A stretch of DNA of 64,000 nt from Acidobacteriaceae bacterium (GCA_028283625.1 JAPWKG010000004.1:168372-232371); one strand, 5' to 3'. Shown: positions 8,755 to 17,523, counted from the first letter of the stretch. The notes: a model not told the origin generated them from the sequence alone. A program made the numbers and translations.

Positions 8755-10600
8755 CCTTGTGCTCGCTGTGGTCATGCGGATGCTTGGCCAGCGCGGCTTC
8801 TAGCTGTTTGTCGTAGCCGTAGATGTCGTCGTAAAGATGTATCGTTCCATCCTCGTCGGCATTCGCGGTCAGGTAGGTGATGTTGACCGGCAGGAGCGTC
8901 TTCAGGTTGACGACTTTGTTATCTGCATCGCCATACATGGCTTCGTGAATTCTGTCGGCGTCCCAATTGGGCAGATCCTTGAGTACCCAGTTCGCCATGG
9001 CCTCTGCATCGTTCAGTCGAATGCAGCCGTGTGACTTGTCTCGACGCGTGAGGTTGAAGTACTGCATCTCCGGGGTGGAGTGCATGTAGATGTCATATTC
9101 GTTCGGGAACATGAACTTCACCAGTCCCAGGGAGTTCTGCGGGCCGGGCTTCTGGCGCACGACATAGCGTCCGTGCTCAAGATCGTTCGCTGTAAAGTTG
9201 GAAACGTGTTGCCCGCCTGCTGTAACCACCTCGTAGTTGTGGCTGGCCAGGTATCCGATGCCGCTGGCGTTGATGTGCCGCATGAGTTCTTTTTTGATGA
9301 TGGATGTCGGCAGGTTCCAGTAAGGCCGGAAGTTGACGTAGCGCATGGAGCGCACGAACATGGGCGTGTCGTGATTGCCCTGTGCCTGACCGACGACGAC
9401 CTTCATCTTGAAGGCAAGTGAGTCATCCTCGTTATAGGTGCGTACCTGGAACTCCGGAAGGTTAACCAGGACGCGAGGATTGACGAAGTTATCCGGTAAC
9501 CAGCGCCAGCGTTCCAGTGAGTCGTTGAAGGCGCGTACGCGGTCTGCGAAAGGAACGTTCAGGCTGTCGACCGTCTGTTGCGTCAGTCGTCCGTCAGCGG
9601 TGTAGCCGTGGCGCTGCTGGTAGTGCTTTACCGCTGCGCTGAGGGCGCTGTTGTAGGTGGTGGTCTGCAAATCTTCGCCTGCGTCGCCTTCAAGCTGCAG
9701 ACGTGCCAACAGCGCGGGTACAGCGGCATAGTAGCCGCCGGTGTGAATCGCAGTTCCGCCAACTCCGGGCAAAGGGGCGGAGGGCTGTGCCGCCTGTTGT
9801 TGCGCAAGAGCGAGGTACTGGGAGAGCGCCTTTTCGGTGGCCGCGTACATGGCATTGCGCGGTTCAACGGTGCTGAAAACTGCAGCCGGGTCGCCTGAAT
9901 CAACCACCTGATCGTTGACGAACGTTGGCAGGTCGAAGGCAGCCTGTTTGGCGGGAACGTCAATGTCGAAGTTCAGCGTCTGAGGATTGACGCGTCCGCT
10001 GTGCAGATCGGAGATGAAGCGCAGGGTGGAGATGGTTACCGCCGCATCGAACTGCGCGATGACCTCCTCCGCATTGTCGCTTTTGTCTTTGCGTTCCAGA
10101 ATCTGGTGAAGCCGGGCAAGGCGCTGGGACCAGCGGCTTGCATCGTAGTCTTCCGGCAAAAGGCCTTTCTGGTCGGCGTGGGTAAAGACCTCGATCAGAG
10201 CGGTGGTTGTTGCCGTGGGTTTGCCGTCGCGTGTCCAGGCCAGCTCATAGTTTCGCTGGTCGTAAAAGGTTTGAACCTGTTGCTGATAGTCGGAGTAATC
10301 GGCCCACTTGAGGATGGCGAGCTTTGGGGACTGTACCAGTTGCGCGACATTGTCAGCGTATTCGCTGGAGTTGGATTTCGATTTCGCCTTGCGGTGGTGG
10401 AACCAGCTATAGATCGTGCGGCGGCCTGACTTGCAGCCTTCCATCGGCGCAAGAATGCAGCCGACGAGAGCAAGCGAGAGCAGCGCAGGGACCAGTGCGG
10501 ATGGGCGAAAGCGATGAGCAGACAAACTGAGCCTCGAACAATAACGTATGACCGTAGGATGCAGGATCAGGCAGAGGCGATGAAATGGGGAATGCGGCAA
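8720..10600 (-). CDS. YcbB/LdtD-type L,D-transpeptidase (YkuD domain) lipoprotein
   Basis: 626 aa. The hydrophobic segment ALVPALLSLALVGC gives a lipobox near Cys48; a TTG about 25 codons in would give a more standard signal length. The middle has a peptidoglycan-binding helix bundle (YNSALSAAVKHYQQRHGYTA, DGRLTQQTVDSLNVP). The YkuD catalytic domain carries YDIYMHSTP and the active-site motif SHGCIRLND (His, Gly, Cys). These enzymes make 3-3 cross-links in peptidoglycan or anchor proteins to it. It is monocistronic by position and converges on the WYL regulator gene. Confidence 0.9.
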   Translation of the reverse strand: MPHSPFHRLCLILHPTVIRYCSRLSLSAHRFRPSALVPALLSLALVGCILAPMEGCKSGRRTIYSWFHHRKAKSKSNSSEYADNVAQLVQSPKLAILKWADYSDYQQQVQTFYDQRNYELAWTRDGKPTATTTALIEVFTHADQKGLLPEDYDASRWSQRLARLHQILERKDKSDNAEEVIAQFDAAVTISTLRFISDLHSGRVNPQTLNFDIDVPAKQAAFDLPTFVNDQVVDSGDPAAVFSTVEPRNAMYAATEKALSQYLALAQQQAAQPSAPLPGVGGTAIHTGGYYAAVPALLARLQLEGDAGEDLQTTTYNSALSAAVKHYQQRHGYTADGRLTQQTVDSLNVPFADRVRAFNDSLERWRWLPDNFVNPRVLVNLPEFQVRTYNEDDSLAFKMKVVVGQAQGNHDTPMFVRSMRYVNFRPYWNLPTSIIKKELMRHINASGIGYLASHNYEVVTAGGQHVSNFTANDLEHGRYVVRQKPGPQNSLGLVKFMFPNEYDIYMHSTPEMQYFNLTRRDKSHGCIRLNDAEAMANWVLKDLPNWDADRIHEAMYGDADNKVVNLKTLLPVNITYLTANADEDGTIHLYDDIYGYDKQLEAALAKHPHDHSEHKVNPKETPGETL

Positions 10601-10650
10601 CCGAACCGAAAATGGTTCCGGTAAGGGAAACCATCTTCGATAGTGGTTCG

Positions 10651-10887
10651 TTAATGCGAAGCGTTGGACTTGATGTATTCGCGTAACTGCAGATTCAGGT
10701 CCAGAGCTTTATTGACCCCTGCGTCGAGCATGCGCATCCATTCGTCTGCGGGCGGCTTGAGCTCGGTCATGGAGAGCAGGTAGCTTGTTTGCACAATGAT
10801 CTCGAGAGCGTTGGAAAGCTCGTGCGCCATACGGCGAATTTCGAGCGCAAGGTCTTCAGGTATCTGCGGCTGGGAGGAGGAAGGCAC
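10651..10887 (-). CDS. Small orphan HisKA-like helical protein
   Basis: 78 aa, nearly all helical. MAHELSNALEIIVQTSYLLS closely resembles the H-box helix of histidine-kinase dimerisation domains (H-E-L-x-N-x-L), and a second helix (MLDAGVNKALDLNLQLREYI) would complete a four-helix dimer. There is no sensor or ATPase domain and no room for one. It might be a phosphotransfer or kinase-sequestering protein, or only a decayed kinase. It starts about 190 bases from the tRNA-Leu gene and is divergent from it. Confidence 0.6.
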   Translation of the reverse strand: MPSSSQPQIPEDLALEIRRMAHELSNALEIIVQTSYLLSMTELKPPADEWMRMLDAGVNKALDLNLQLREYIKSNASH

Positions 10888-11079
10888 GACAGACGGGCTC
10901 CTTAGCTTGTTTTTTCTTATTTATGTCAGCGGCGCCTGAGCGCGTGGGAGCAACGGAGAAAGTGCGATATAACGTCGTTTAGTGTATCGAACCGTTCACT
11001 GGTTTGACACTGCGGCCTTCTCTTGAGACACTAAAGACTCACGGGGAGCGTGAGCGCAACAGCGCTGGCTCAGCAGTGA

Positions 11080-11166
11080 GCCGAAGTGGCGGAATTGGCA
11101 GACGCGCATGGTTCAGGTCCATGTACTCGCAAGGGTGTGAAGGTTCGAGTCCTTTCTTCGGCACCA
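11080..11166 (+). tRNA. tRNA-Leu (CAG)
   Basis: Acceptor GCCGAAG (11080-) pairs with CTTCGGC (11156-11162), followed by discriminator A and an encoded CCA. The anticodon stem CATGG/CCATG holds the loop TTCAGGT, giving anticodon CAG. The long variable arm (ACTCGCAAGGGTGT) is the class II form expected for leucine, and the T-arm carries GGTTCGAGTCC. Confidence 0.97.
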
Positions 11167-11188
11167 AAATTTTCGTACCAGAGAAACT

Positions 11189-11215
11189 GGCCTCCTTCAT
11201 CAGGAGGCCTTTCTT
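11189..11215 (+). terminator. Terminator after tRNA-Leu
   Basis: GGCCTCC (11189-11195) pairs with GGAGGCC (11203-11209) and is followed by TTTCTT. Confidence 0.75.
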
Positions 11216-11479
11216 GCGTTTGCCGCCAGGTTGGTCTCGTGCTCCTGGCCCTGCGCCTGAAGCAGGCCGGATGCCTGCGGTGAGAGCCCGTTCAGGTAAC
11301 CATCGCTGTGGTGACCTAAGAGGGACGGCTTGGAGGGTGGTTGTAGTTTCGACTAACCCGACCAGTGGGAGCTGCCCCCTCCTTCGTCCGGTCAGGTTCG
11401 ACCTTCGAGGTCTGGGATAAACGTTCAGGGTGCGGGATTCTAGGACTGTCAGCAGGAGCTGACCGTCTGGAGATTCACC
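11216..11479 (+). other. Long leader region before the first micro-peptide gene
   Basis: About 260 bases lie between the tRNA terminator and the first small ORF, with no credible larger gene. The segment is G-rich and contains pairable stretches (e.g. GACCAGTGGGAGCTGCC and CGTCCGGTCAGG), so a structured untranslated leader is possible. It matches no riboswitch class I can name. Confidence 0.4.
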
Positions 11480-11566
11480 ATGCACAGCCTTCTTACCGCC
11501 GCTGCCTTCCTCTTCATGCTTCTCCTCCCCTGCGTAGTGGCTTCGCGCTCCGGCAGCGCTGAGTAA
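11480..11566 (+). CDS. 28-aa single-pass membrane micro-peptide, first of a tandem pair
   Basis: The ORF encodes a 28-residue peptide beginning MHSLLTAAAF and containing LLLPCVVASRSGS, with CTGGAGA 10 bases before the ATG. The core is one hydrophobic helix ending in a Pro-Cys pair and then an Arg, as in a single-pass inner-membrane peptide. A second ORF 150 bases downstream encodes a very similar peptide with the same length and the same P-C-[VI]-V-A-[ST]-R motif. That parallel is the main evidence that both are translated. Function unknown. Confidence 0.6.
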   Translation: MHSLLTAAAFLFMLLLPCVVASRSGSAE

Positions 11567-11719
11567 CTCGGCTTCTTGCCCTATGCAACTTTTAGGGCAG
11601 CCCGCCTAACGCCAACGTCCGGCGTTTTGAGCTGCCTGGCTGGCAGCGCGGGCAACATGGAACACATCTAAACAAGACATAAGGGGCGAAGAGCCCACAT
11701 CTAAAGGAGGATGCAAAGT

Positions 11720-11812
11720 ATGCACACGGCACTGATTGTTGGAGCGTTTCTCGCAATCCTGCTCCTGCCCTGTATCGTCGCTACGCGCGCGCAGGGATCC
11801 TCCGAAGAGTAA
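11720..11812 (+). CDS. 30-aa single-pass membrane micro-peptide, second of a tandem pair
   Basis: 30 residues beginning MHTALIVGAFLAIL with LLLPCIVATRAQGS and a short acidic tail. The ribosome site AAAGGAGG lies 10 bases upstream and is nearly ideal. A perfect hairpin terminator follows within 25 bases, so this is a complete small gene. It aligns with the peptide at 11480 at M-H, the hydrophobic run, L-L-L-P-C, V-A and R. I do not recognise the family; membrane regulators of about 30 aa are known in other bacteria. Confidence 0.68.
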   Translation: MHTALIVGAFLAILLLPCIVATRAQGSSEE

Positions 11813-11835
11813 TTTTGGTAGCGATCAGCTACAGC

Positions 11836-11862
11836 AAAGGACGGCTCTAGAGCCGTCCTTTT
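11836..11862 (+). terminator. Palindromic terminator after the micro-peptide pair
   Basis: AAAGGACGGCTCT and AGAGCCGTCCTTT form a 13-bp perfect palindrome (11836-11861), followed by TGTCATTTT. It may also serve the minus-strand gene ending at 11887. Confidence 0.8.
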
Positions 11863-11886
11863 GTCATTTTGGGTGTTTGGCAGAAG

Positions 11887-12315
11887 CTAGGAAGGCTTCT
11901 CCTCGTAAAGCTCGGTTTCGAAGCGTTCGAAGGCTGCATCGTTCCAGGCATGCGTGCTTTTACGCCAGCTGTCTCCCTGAGCTTCCATGAAGTTCGGAAA
12001 GTCCGAGCGGCAGAAGCTTTCGCGCGTAGCGAAGTCAACGTATGCCTGGGCGTTTCCGTCGAGGTAGAGCACGGCGCGCAGGGCGTCCCGCGACCACTGG
12101 ATGGAGACGACGCGCTCGGTTTCCCGGTCGCGCAGAGCTGCACCGTTGTAGATCAGCATCGCGTCCAGAACGCTCTCTTCGCCGTCGCCTAGCTGGCGAT
12201 CGCAGGCGTAGCAGTAACCGGCAGGGCCCTCGTCCTCAAAGACCACGGCCCAGCGTCCGGTCAGGGACTGGGACATAAACAGGGCACGGCCGGGGACAAA
12301 CTTAACAGAATCCAT
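11887..12315 (-). CDS. Small conserved protein, DUF2251-like
   Basis: 142 aa from MDSVKFVPGRALFMSQSL. The core has VVFEDEGPAGYCYACDRQ and ESVLDAMLIYN, then IQWSRDALRAVLYLDGNAQA. This pattern (acidic EDEG, GY-YA, D-A-IYN) fits my memory of DUF2251, an uncharacterised bacterial family; the assignment is moderate. CYAC could bind metal. The reading frame is open further upstream, but that part is Arg-rich and lies over the promoter area of the divergent gene, so I start at 12315. Confidence 0.7.
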   Translation of the reverse strand: MDSVKFVPGRALFMSQSLTGRWAVVFEDEGPAGYCYACDRQLGDGEESVLDAMLIYNGAALRDRETERVVSIQWSRDALRAVLYLDGNAQAYVDFATRESFCRSDFPNFMEAQGDSWRKSTHAWNDAAFERFETELYEEKPS

Positions 12316-12382
12316 ACCAGCAGAGTACAGGCAACGGGCTCGCTCTGACGACCGTCGCCGCCGCGTACACTGATAGGCGACC

Positions 12383-13585
12383 ATGGAACTTCGAGGCTTC
12401 ACCCTGGGGCGCCCGCAACGCGTCGCCCTGTTGCTGCTTGTCCTCATGCTCGGTGAGTGTCTTTGGACGATCGCACGCGAGCCGCTTGAGGCGAACGACT
12501 ACCGCTTTGCGAGCTGCGGCCGCGAGATGTGGGAGCGCCCCTCTGCGATCTCGGGCTACTTCACCAGCTGCGGCAATCTGAACGGTGACGGCGTGCTGGG
12601 CTATCGTCTAGCGGGATTCCCGCTGAGCGTGGAGCGAGCGGTTTTGCTGACGGCAGATCACTTTCGTCAGCCGGAGAACCGGCTCTACGCCACCGGTTCG
12701 CTGAGCGGTTCGGCCTGGGAAGCGCGCCATGAGATGGTCGGCGTGAAGTGGCTGTTGCGCTTGCCGTTTGTCTTCTTCGCGTTGTGGGCCGGTGGTGGCC
12801 TGTGGTGGGTTTCGCGACGTCTTTTCGGGAACGAAGGCGGTGCGCTTGCACTTGCGCTCTACGTCTTTTGCCCGGCGATTCTGCACTACGCAACGCGGCC
12901 GAACAACGAGGTGCTCGCTCTTTGGGGGCTGTATGGGCTCGTCTATACGGCCATTGGTGTGGCGCACGCGCTGCAGGGGCCACGCCGTAAATGGAAGCCC
13001 CGCATCCTGTTGCTGACCGCTTCCATTGCTCTTACGGCGGCGGCGCATACGCTTGCGGGGGTGCTGGGCTGGCTCTTCGGTTTTGGGCTCTTTCTCTACG
13101 TGGCTGAGCGGCGCCGAGCGCAGGCTGTGCCGATTATGGTTTTTTCCGGGTTGGGATCGCTGCTGGTTTTGTTCGTGCTCTTCGGCCTGCGGCCCTCGGC
13201 GTTCCAGTACGTTTTTCTTGGCGGAAGCGCGCGCTTCTGGTGGTCATGCAGTCAGGTGGTGCGCTGGATCGGTGCTCCGCAGAATGCTGGCATTGTGGCT
13301 GCTGCCGGTATTGCCTTTCTGCTCTATCTCGGCGTGAAGCGCTCGCGTTACTTCGGCAACACGACACCTTTGCTGGTCGGCCTGGGGCTGCTTCCGCTGT
13401 ACACCACGCAGGTGGTAACGGCGCCGTGGCTTTGGGCAATGCCGTTTGTCTTTACCTTTGTGGGCGGTGTCTTTGCGGATGCTCTGGAGACGCGGTATCG
13501 GCGGCTCTACGTAACTCTAAGCGGAGCGCTTGTAATGATGCAGGCGATGCTGTGTGTGGCCTTCCTCGGTGGCTGGCTGCGCTAG
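12383..13585 (+). CDS. Polytopic membrane protein, GT39/ArnT-like
   Basis: 400 aa with about 8-9 predicted membrane helices (e.g. VALLLLVLMLGECLW, LLRLPFVFFALWAGGGLWW, IALTAAAHTLAGVLGWLFG, VFSGLGSLLVLFVLFGL). The layout follows GT-C glycosyltransferases: a first helix, a periplasmic loop with an acidic residue (EPLEANDYRF), then GNEGGALALALYVFCPAILHY, like the small-residue helix of the dolichyl-P-mannose/ArnT group. Substrate unknown. It runs convergently into dacB with only 5 bases between the stops. Confidence 0.65.
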   Translation: MELRGFTLGRPQRVALLLLVLMLGECLWTIAREPLEANDYRFASCGREMWERPSAISGYFTSCGNLNGDGVLGYRLAGFPLSVERAVLLTADHFRQPENRLYATGSLSGSAWEARHEMVGVKWLLRLPFVFFALWAGGGLWWVSRRLFGNEGGALALALYVFCPAILHYATRPNNEVLALWGLYGLVYTAIGVAHALQGPRRKWKPRILLLTASIALTAAAHTLAGVLGWLFGFGLFLYVAERRRAQAVPIMVFSGLGSLLVLFVLFGLRPSAFQYVFLGGSARFWWSCSQVVRWIGAPQNAGIVAAAGIAFLLYLGVKRSRYFGNTTPLLVGLGLLPLYTTQVVTAPWLWAMPFVFTFVGGVFADALETRYRRLYVTLSGALVMMQAMLCVAFLGGWLR

Positions 13586-13590
13586 GCGCG

Positions 13591-15303
13591 CTACAGGCTG
13601 GCCGAGATGGCAGCCACAATCCGATCCATGATCTCGCGTTCTGCATGCGATCCGGGCATGTGGTTATCGACCATCAGGACAAAGATGACGCTGCGTCCGC
13701 TATGCGTATCCACGTAGCCCGCCAGGGCGTTGGCTTCGCCCAGCGTTCCGGTTTTGGCGTAGACGTGGCCCCGCAGCGGCGCCTGCGTGAAGCGTGAGAA
13801 AAGGGTGCCATCGACGCCTCCGATAGGAAGAGCGCTTTTCCAGCCGGGGAACCAGGATTGCTGGGCGTTATAGGCGAGCAGCTGCGCGGTCGCTCGTGGA
13901 GTCACGAGGTCTTTGTCGCTAAGCCCGGAGCCGTCATAGAACACGAAGTCCTCCGGATCAAGTCCGGCGTGGGTCAGATAGGCTCGTTCCAGCTGTAGTC
14001 CTGAGCGCAGCGTGCGCTCGCAGCTTTTTGCGGCAGCCAGGTTTCGCAGCATCAACTCTGCATGCAGATTCACCGAGTCTTTCAGGGTGAGTACGACATC
14101 TTCGGAGAGCGGCGGGGATAGCTTCTCCGTGAGTTGAGTTGTCCCCGGAACGGCTTGTGCTTCGGAGAGCTCGCAGTGCGCCTCGCTGCCTGCCTGAAAG
14201 AGGTGCATAGCGTCTGCGGCGGGCAGCGGCGTGCGGGAGGCGGCGAGCAGGGAGCCGGTGAAGCCTGAGTCCCAGTGCACGGCATGGGCTCTACCGCTGA
14301 CGGAAACGCCGTGTTGCTCCAGGGCCTGCTGCATGGCGGCCGCTGCGAAGGCCGCGGGTTGATCGATTGCTACCTTCTGGCGAGCGGGTCCGTGTTCTGC
14401 GGCGACATTGCCAACGACGCGGAAGTCGCGCGAGCCGGGATCGCGCTCAATGAGAATGCGGTTTTGTCCGTAGCCGCCGCTCCAGACGCCGAGCGGCATC
14501 GGGGCGTTCGCGCTCTCCTGATTGACGGTGTAGAAGGGAACTGCGGGCGTCAGAGTGATGGTGTCCAGGTGCGGTGTACGCGGCTCTCCAGCATCGGTGA
14601 CGGTGAGCTCAAGCTGATTGTCGTGCACGGTAAGCGCGCTGGCCGGGGCGCCGTAGCCCCAGAGCACGTCATCCACGCTCCAGCCTTCGCCGTATGGCGT
14701 GTCTTCAAAGGCGCGATCGTCGCCGAGAATATCGCCGTCGATGCGCGTGATACCGTGCCCGGCAACCTGGGTGGCAAAGGCGTCAAGGTCCGGCAGCGTT
14801 GAAGCATCGGGCTGCGTGGCGAGCGGAGTCGTAGCGTGCGGGGCAGGTGCACGATAGGGCAGCGTATAGCTTCCGGCAAAGTTTGCATCGCCTCCACCTT
14901 GCAGAATCAGATCGCCGTGCAGAGTGCCGTCGGCGATGTTGCCGCGCATCAGCAGGGTTGTGCGGAAGCGGCGATCGGCTCCAAGCATCGCTGTTGCCGC
15001 GGATGTTGTGAAGAGCTTGGTGACCGAGGCGGGATGAAAGAGCTCTGCTTCGTGAATGCCGAGAAGCGGGGTTCCGTCGAGCGCCGTAACGGCTACTCCC
15101 CAATGAGCGCGGCGCACGCGTGGATCGGCCAGCAGGCCTTCGATGGAGCGTGCCAGGACGGAGTGTTCTGCGGTGGGATAAATCGTGGGCCAGGCCGGAA
15201 GGGTTGTCGCCGGAGCGGCTGCAACGGTTTGTGCGTGCGTCTCGAAAGCGGGAGCGAGGGACAACAGCAGGGCCGTGGTGCAGGCAAGAGATGCAGACCG
15301 CAT
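13591..15303 (-). CDS. dacB: D-alanyl-D-alanine carboxypeptidase/endopeptidase (PBP4, DacB)
   Basis: 570 aa with a Sec signal (SLACTTALLLSLAPAFETHA). All three serine-penicillin-acyltransferase motifs are visible: SVTK (in FHPASVTKLFTTS), SGLS in place of the usual SxN (YDGSGLSDKD), and KTG (VYAKTGTLGEAN). A large insertion domain sits between the first two, as in class C PBP4. The enzyme trims and cuts peptidoglycan side chains in the periplasm. The second motif having Leu instead of Asn after Gly should be checked by alignment. It is divergent from folP. Confidence 0.92.
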   Translation of the reverse strand: MRSASLACTTALLLSLAPAFETHAQTVAAAPATTLPAWPTIYPTAEHSVLARSIEGLLADPRVRRAHWGVAVTALDGTPLLGIHEAELFHPASVTKLFTTSAATAMLGADRRFRTTLLMRGNIADGTLHGDLILQGGGDANFAGSYTLPYRAPAPHATTPLATQPDASTLPDLDAFATQVAGHGITRIDGDILGDDRAFEDTPYGEGWSVDDVLWGYGAPASALTVHDNQLELTVTDAGEPRTPHLDTITLTPAVPFYTVNQESANAPMPLGVWSGGYGQNRILIERDPGSRDFRVVGNVAAEHGPARQKVAIDQPAAFAAAAMQQALEQHGVSVSGRAHAVHWDSGFTGSLLAASRTPLPAADAMHLFQAGSEAHCELSEAQAVPGTTQLTEKLSPPLSEDVVLTLKDSVNLHAELMLRNLAAAKSCERTLRSGLQLERAYLTHAGLDPEDFVFYDGSGLSDKDLVTPRATAQLLAYNAQQSWFPGWKSALPIGGVDGTLFSRFTQAPLRGHVYAKTGTLGEANALAGYVDTHSGRSVIFVLMVDNHMPGSHAEREIMDRIVAAISASL

Positions 15304-15361
15304 GGTGCGAGTGTACGGCAGGGAACTCCTGCCGCTGTCGCAATTTGCCTACAATCGAGAG

Positions 15362-16258
15362 GTGAGTTTTGTAGCGCGCCAACAGTTTTCCTGGCAGTTG
15401 CGGACGCGGAGCCTTTCTCTGGGCGAGCGCACGCGTGTGATGGCGATTGTGAACCTGACGCCGGATAGCTTTTCCGGAGACGGGCTCTCCGGAAAAGGGC
15501 TGGACGCAGCGATCGCAGCAGCGGTTGCAGCGGTGGATGCCGGAGCCGATTTGATCGATCTGGGGGCTGAGTCTACGCGTCCGGGTTCTGAGCCGGTGCA
15601 GCCGCACGAAGAGCAGCGACGGCTGCTGCCTGTTTTGGAAGGTCTGCTGAAGCAGCGGCCTGAGGCCATCGTCTCCATCGATACCTATCACGCATCGACC
15701 GCGCTGGAAGCCGCTCAATGCGGTGCGGAGATCATCAACGACGTTTCAGGCTTCACCTGGGACGAAGGCATGGCAGATGCCGTGCTTCGAACAGGCTGCG
15801 GTCTGGTGTTGATGCACACCTATGGCCGCCCCTCGGAGTGGCGCACGCAACCGGCGTTGGGCGCCGATGCCGTGCTGGATGCGGTGATCCGAGGCCTGAG
15901 CGAGCAGCTTGGCCGCGCGCTGAACGCAGGCATCCGCCGAGAAAGCATCGTGCTCGATCCCGGCTTTGGCTTCGGCAAGGTGGGTGAGGAGAACTTCACC
16001 CTGCTGGCGGGGCTCGACCGCTTGCAGTCTTTTGAGTGTGCGCTGCTGATCGGCCTTTCCCGCAAAGGGTTTTTCGCCCCGGTTGTGAAGCAGCTTCAGC
16101 CTGAAGGGCTGAGTGTGCCGGAGTCGCGACGTATAGCCACCGCTGCTGCGAATGTGGCTGCGGTGCTGGCGGGAGCGCACCTGGTAAGGGTGCACGATGT
16201 ACAGCAGACGCGTGAAGCGGTTGCCGTGGCCGACGCAATTCTGGCTGGGCGAGTCTAA
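15362..16258 (+). CDS. folP: Dihydropteroate synthase
   Basis: 298 aa from a GTG preceded by CGAGAG. The TIM-barrel signatures are complete: MAIVNLTPDSFSGDG (sulfonamide-loop region), LIDLGAESTRPGSEPV, INDVSGF, LDPGFGFGK and LLIGLSRKGFF. It condenses p-aminobenzoate with dihydropterin pyrophosphate in folate synthesis. The open frame extends 59 codons upstream over dacB, but family length and the usual start (basic, aromatic then MAIVN) support 15362. No other folate gene is adjacent. Confidence 0.96.
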   Translation: MSFVARQQFSWQLRTRSLSLGERTRVMAIVNLTPDSFSGDGLSGKGLDAAIAAAVAAVDAGADLIDLGAESTRPGSEPVQPHEEQRRLLPVLEGLLKQRPEAIVSIDTYHASTALEAAQCGAEIINDVSGFTWDEGMADAVLRTGCGLVLMHTYGRPSEWRTQPALGADAVLDAVIRGLSEQLGRALNAGIRRESIVLDPGFGFGKVGEENFTLLAGLDRLQSFECALLIGLSRKGFFAPVVKQLQPEGLSVPESRRIATAAANVAAVLAGAHLVRVHDVQQTREAVAVADAILAGRV

Positions 16259-16300
16259 GCGGCGGCTCAAGGGAAAGCGAAGCAGTTCTTGCGTGCAACA

Positions 16301-16335
16301 AAAGCAGCGGCGGCCACATGGGCCGCCGCTGCTTT
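16301..16335. terminator. Bidirectional hairpin between folP and frr
   Basis: AAAGCAGCGGCGGCC (16301-16315) pairs perfectly with GGCCGCCGCTGCTTT (16321-16335) across ACATG. The terminal T residues are inside the stem on both strands, as in bidirectional terminators between convergent genes. Confidence 0.8.
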
Positions 16336-16357
16336 GGGGCAATCAACGCGATTGCCT

Positions 16358-16942
16358 TTACAGGGTCATGATTTCCTTTTCCTTCGTCTTGAAGTGCTCG
16401 TCGATGCGCTTGATCTCGGCATCGGTGAGCGCCTGGATCTCTTCATTGGCCTTCTTTTCGTCGTCGGCGGAGATTAGCTTGTCCTTGGCGGCTTTCTTTA
16501 CCTGATCATTGCCATCGCGGCGAATGTTGCGGATCGAGGTTTTGTGCTCTTCCAGAGTGCCTGCAAGCTGCTTGACCACGTCCTTACGCCGTTCTTCTGT
16601 CATGGGCGGAATGGGCACGCGAATAATCTTGCCGTCGTTCATCGGGTTGAAGCCCTGGTTGGAGCCGCGGATCGCCTTTTCGATGGGGCCCAGCAGGCTC
16701 TTGTCCCACGGCTCAACCGTCAGCAACTGGGCTTCGGGAGCCTTGAGCGTGCCTACCTGCGACAACGGCACCTCACTGCCGTACTGCTCCACGCGAACGC
16801 CGTCCAGCATGTGGACCGAGGCGCGGCCCGTGCGGATGCTGGCCAGATGTGTGCGGAAGTCCTCGACCGTCTTGTTCATGCGAGTCTTCAAGCTCTCTGC
16901 CACGCTCTTGAGCGCCTCAATATTTGCCATTGCTGATGCCAT
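16358..16942 (-). CDS. frr: Ribosome recycling factor
   Basis: 194 aa. The three-helix-bundle family sequence is clear: MNKTVEDFRTHLASIRTGRA, VPLSQVGTLKAPEAQLLTVEPWD, IRVPIPPMTEERRKDVVKQ and the final KTKEKEIMTL. It splits post-termination ribosomes together with EF-G. The start at 16942 has AGAGG about 11 bases upstream; a second ATG at 16930 is possible. The frame stays open to 17428, but the extra residues are compositionally unlike protein. The usual neighbours pyrH, tsf and rpsB are not here. Confidence 0.97.
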   Translation of the reverse strand: MASAMANIEALKSVAESLKTRMNKTVEDFRTHLASIRTGRASVHMLDGVRVEQYGSEVPLSQVGTLKAPEAQLLTVEPWDKSLLGPIEKAIRGSNQGFNPMNDGKIIRVPIPPMTEERRKDVVKQLAGTLEEHKTSIRNIRRDGNDQVKKAAKDKLISADDEKKANEEIQALTDAEIKRIDEHFKTKEKEIMTL

Positions 16943-17523
16943 CTGTGTTTCCTCTCTTGATCGGGGCCAGCAGGCCACAACGAATGATTGTACAAAGCCC
17001 GGAGCGAATCTGCCCGGCTTTTGCTCTCCGCGCGGCCTGCCGGCTTTGTAAGCCGGTTGTGCTGGAAGGGGGGAGCGCCACGGTTTTGCCGCGCGGCTTG
17101 CTTGTCGGAGGCGTTCCTGAAGCCTCCGGAGCAGAAAACTCGCTCCCGGGCAGCAATATTCTTTTTGCGGCCCGTAGGAGGGGGCACGAGGGGAATCGTG
17201 TTCGCTAAGCGCTTGGCAAGGGGAGAGGCGTGCGGCGCTGGTGAAGACGTAAATGTTGATTTTGTTGCTAAAACAACGCTCTACGCCCCTCGGTTCGCTG
17301 GTCGGAGCTGCGGTCCGGACGCCCGGGAGCAGACCGCGGAAGGCTGGTTGGGGTGGCATCGCCGATTCGTTTGGTGTGGGGTTTTTTCTGCCGGTTCGCC
17401 TCCCGTGGCTCGGCTCGCCTATAATCAAGACTCCCCCGGTTGGGCAGTTTTTCTTGGCTGTTTGAGGCGCGCGGGTAGCAAAGATTCAATTAGAGCAGTG
17501 AGGGTGTGGTCATCTTTACCGGA
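16943..17523. other. 581-base intergenic region between divergent frr and bamA
   Basis: Long open frames cross this stretch on both strands but have no protein-like composition. A TATAAT box at 17420-17425 lies about 100 bases before bamA. GGAGGC at 17107 and GCCTCC at 17121 could form a small hairpin. I see no recognisable gene or RNA here. Confidence 0.45.
17420..17425 (+). promoter_or_regulatory. Candidate -10 box for bamA
   Basis: A perfect TATAAT stands about 100 bases upstream of the bamA start. No clear TTGACA-like box is found at 16-18 bases, so this is only a candidate. Confidence 0.35.

Noticed and set aside
11039..11485. 148-codon minus-strand frame across tRNA-Leu
   Set aside because: It contains the tRNA-antisense phrase MDLNHARLPIPP, a known annotation artefact.
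16943..17428. N-terminal extension of frr on the minus strand
   Set aside because: Composition is not protein-like, and a good ribosome site and the family start are at 16942.
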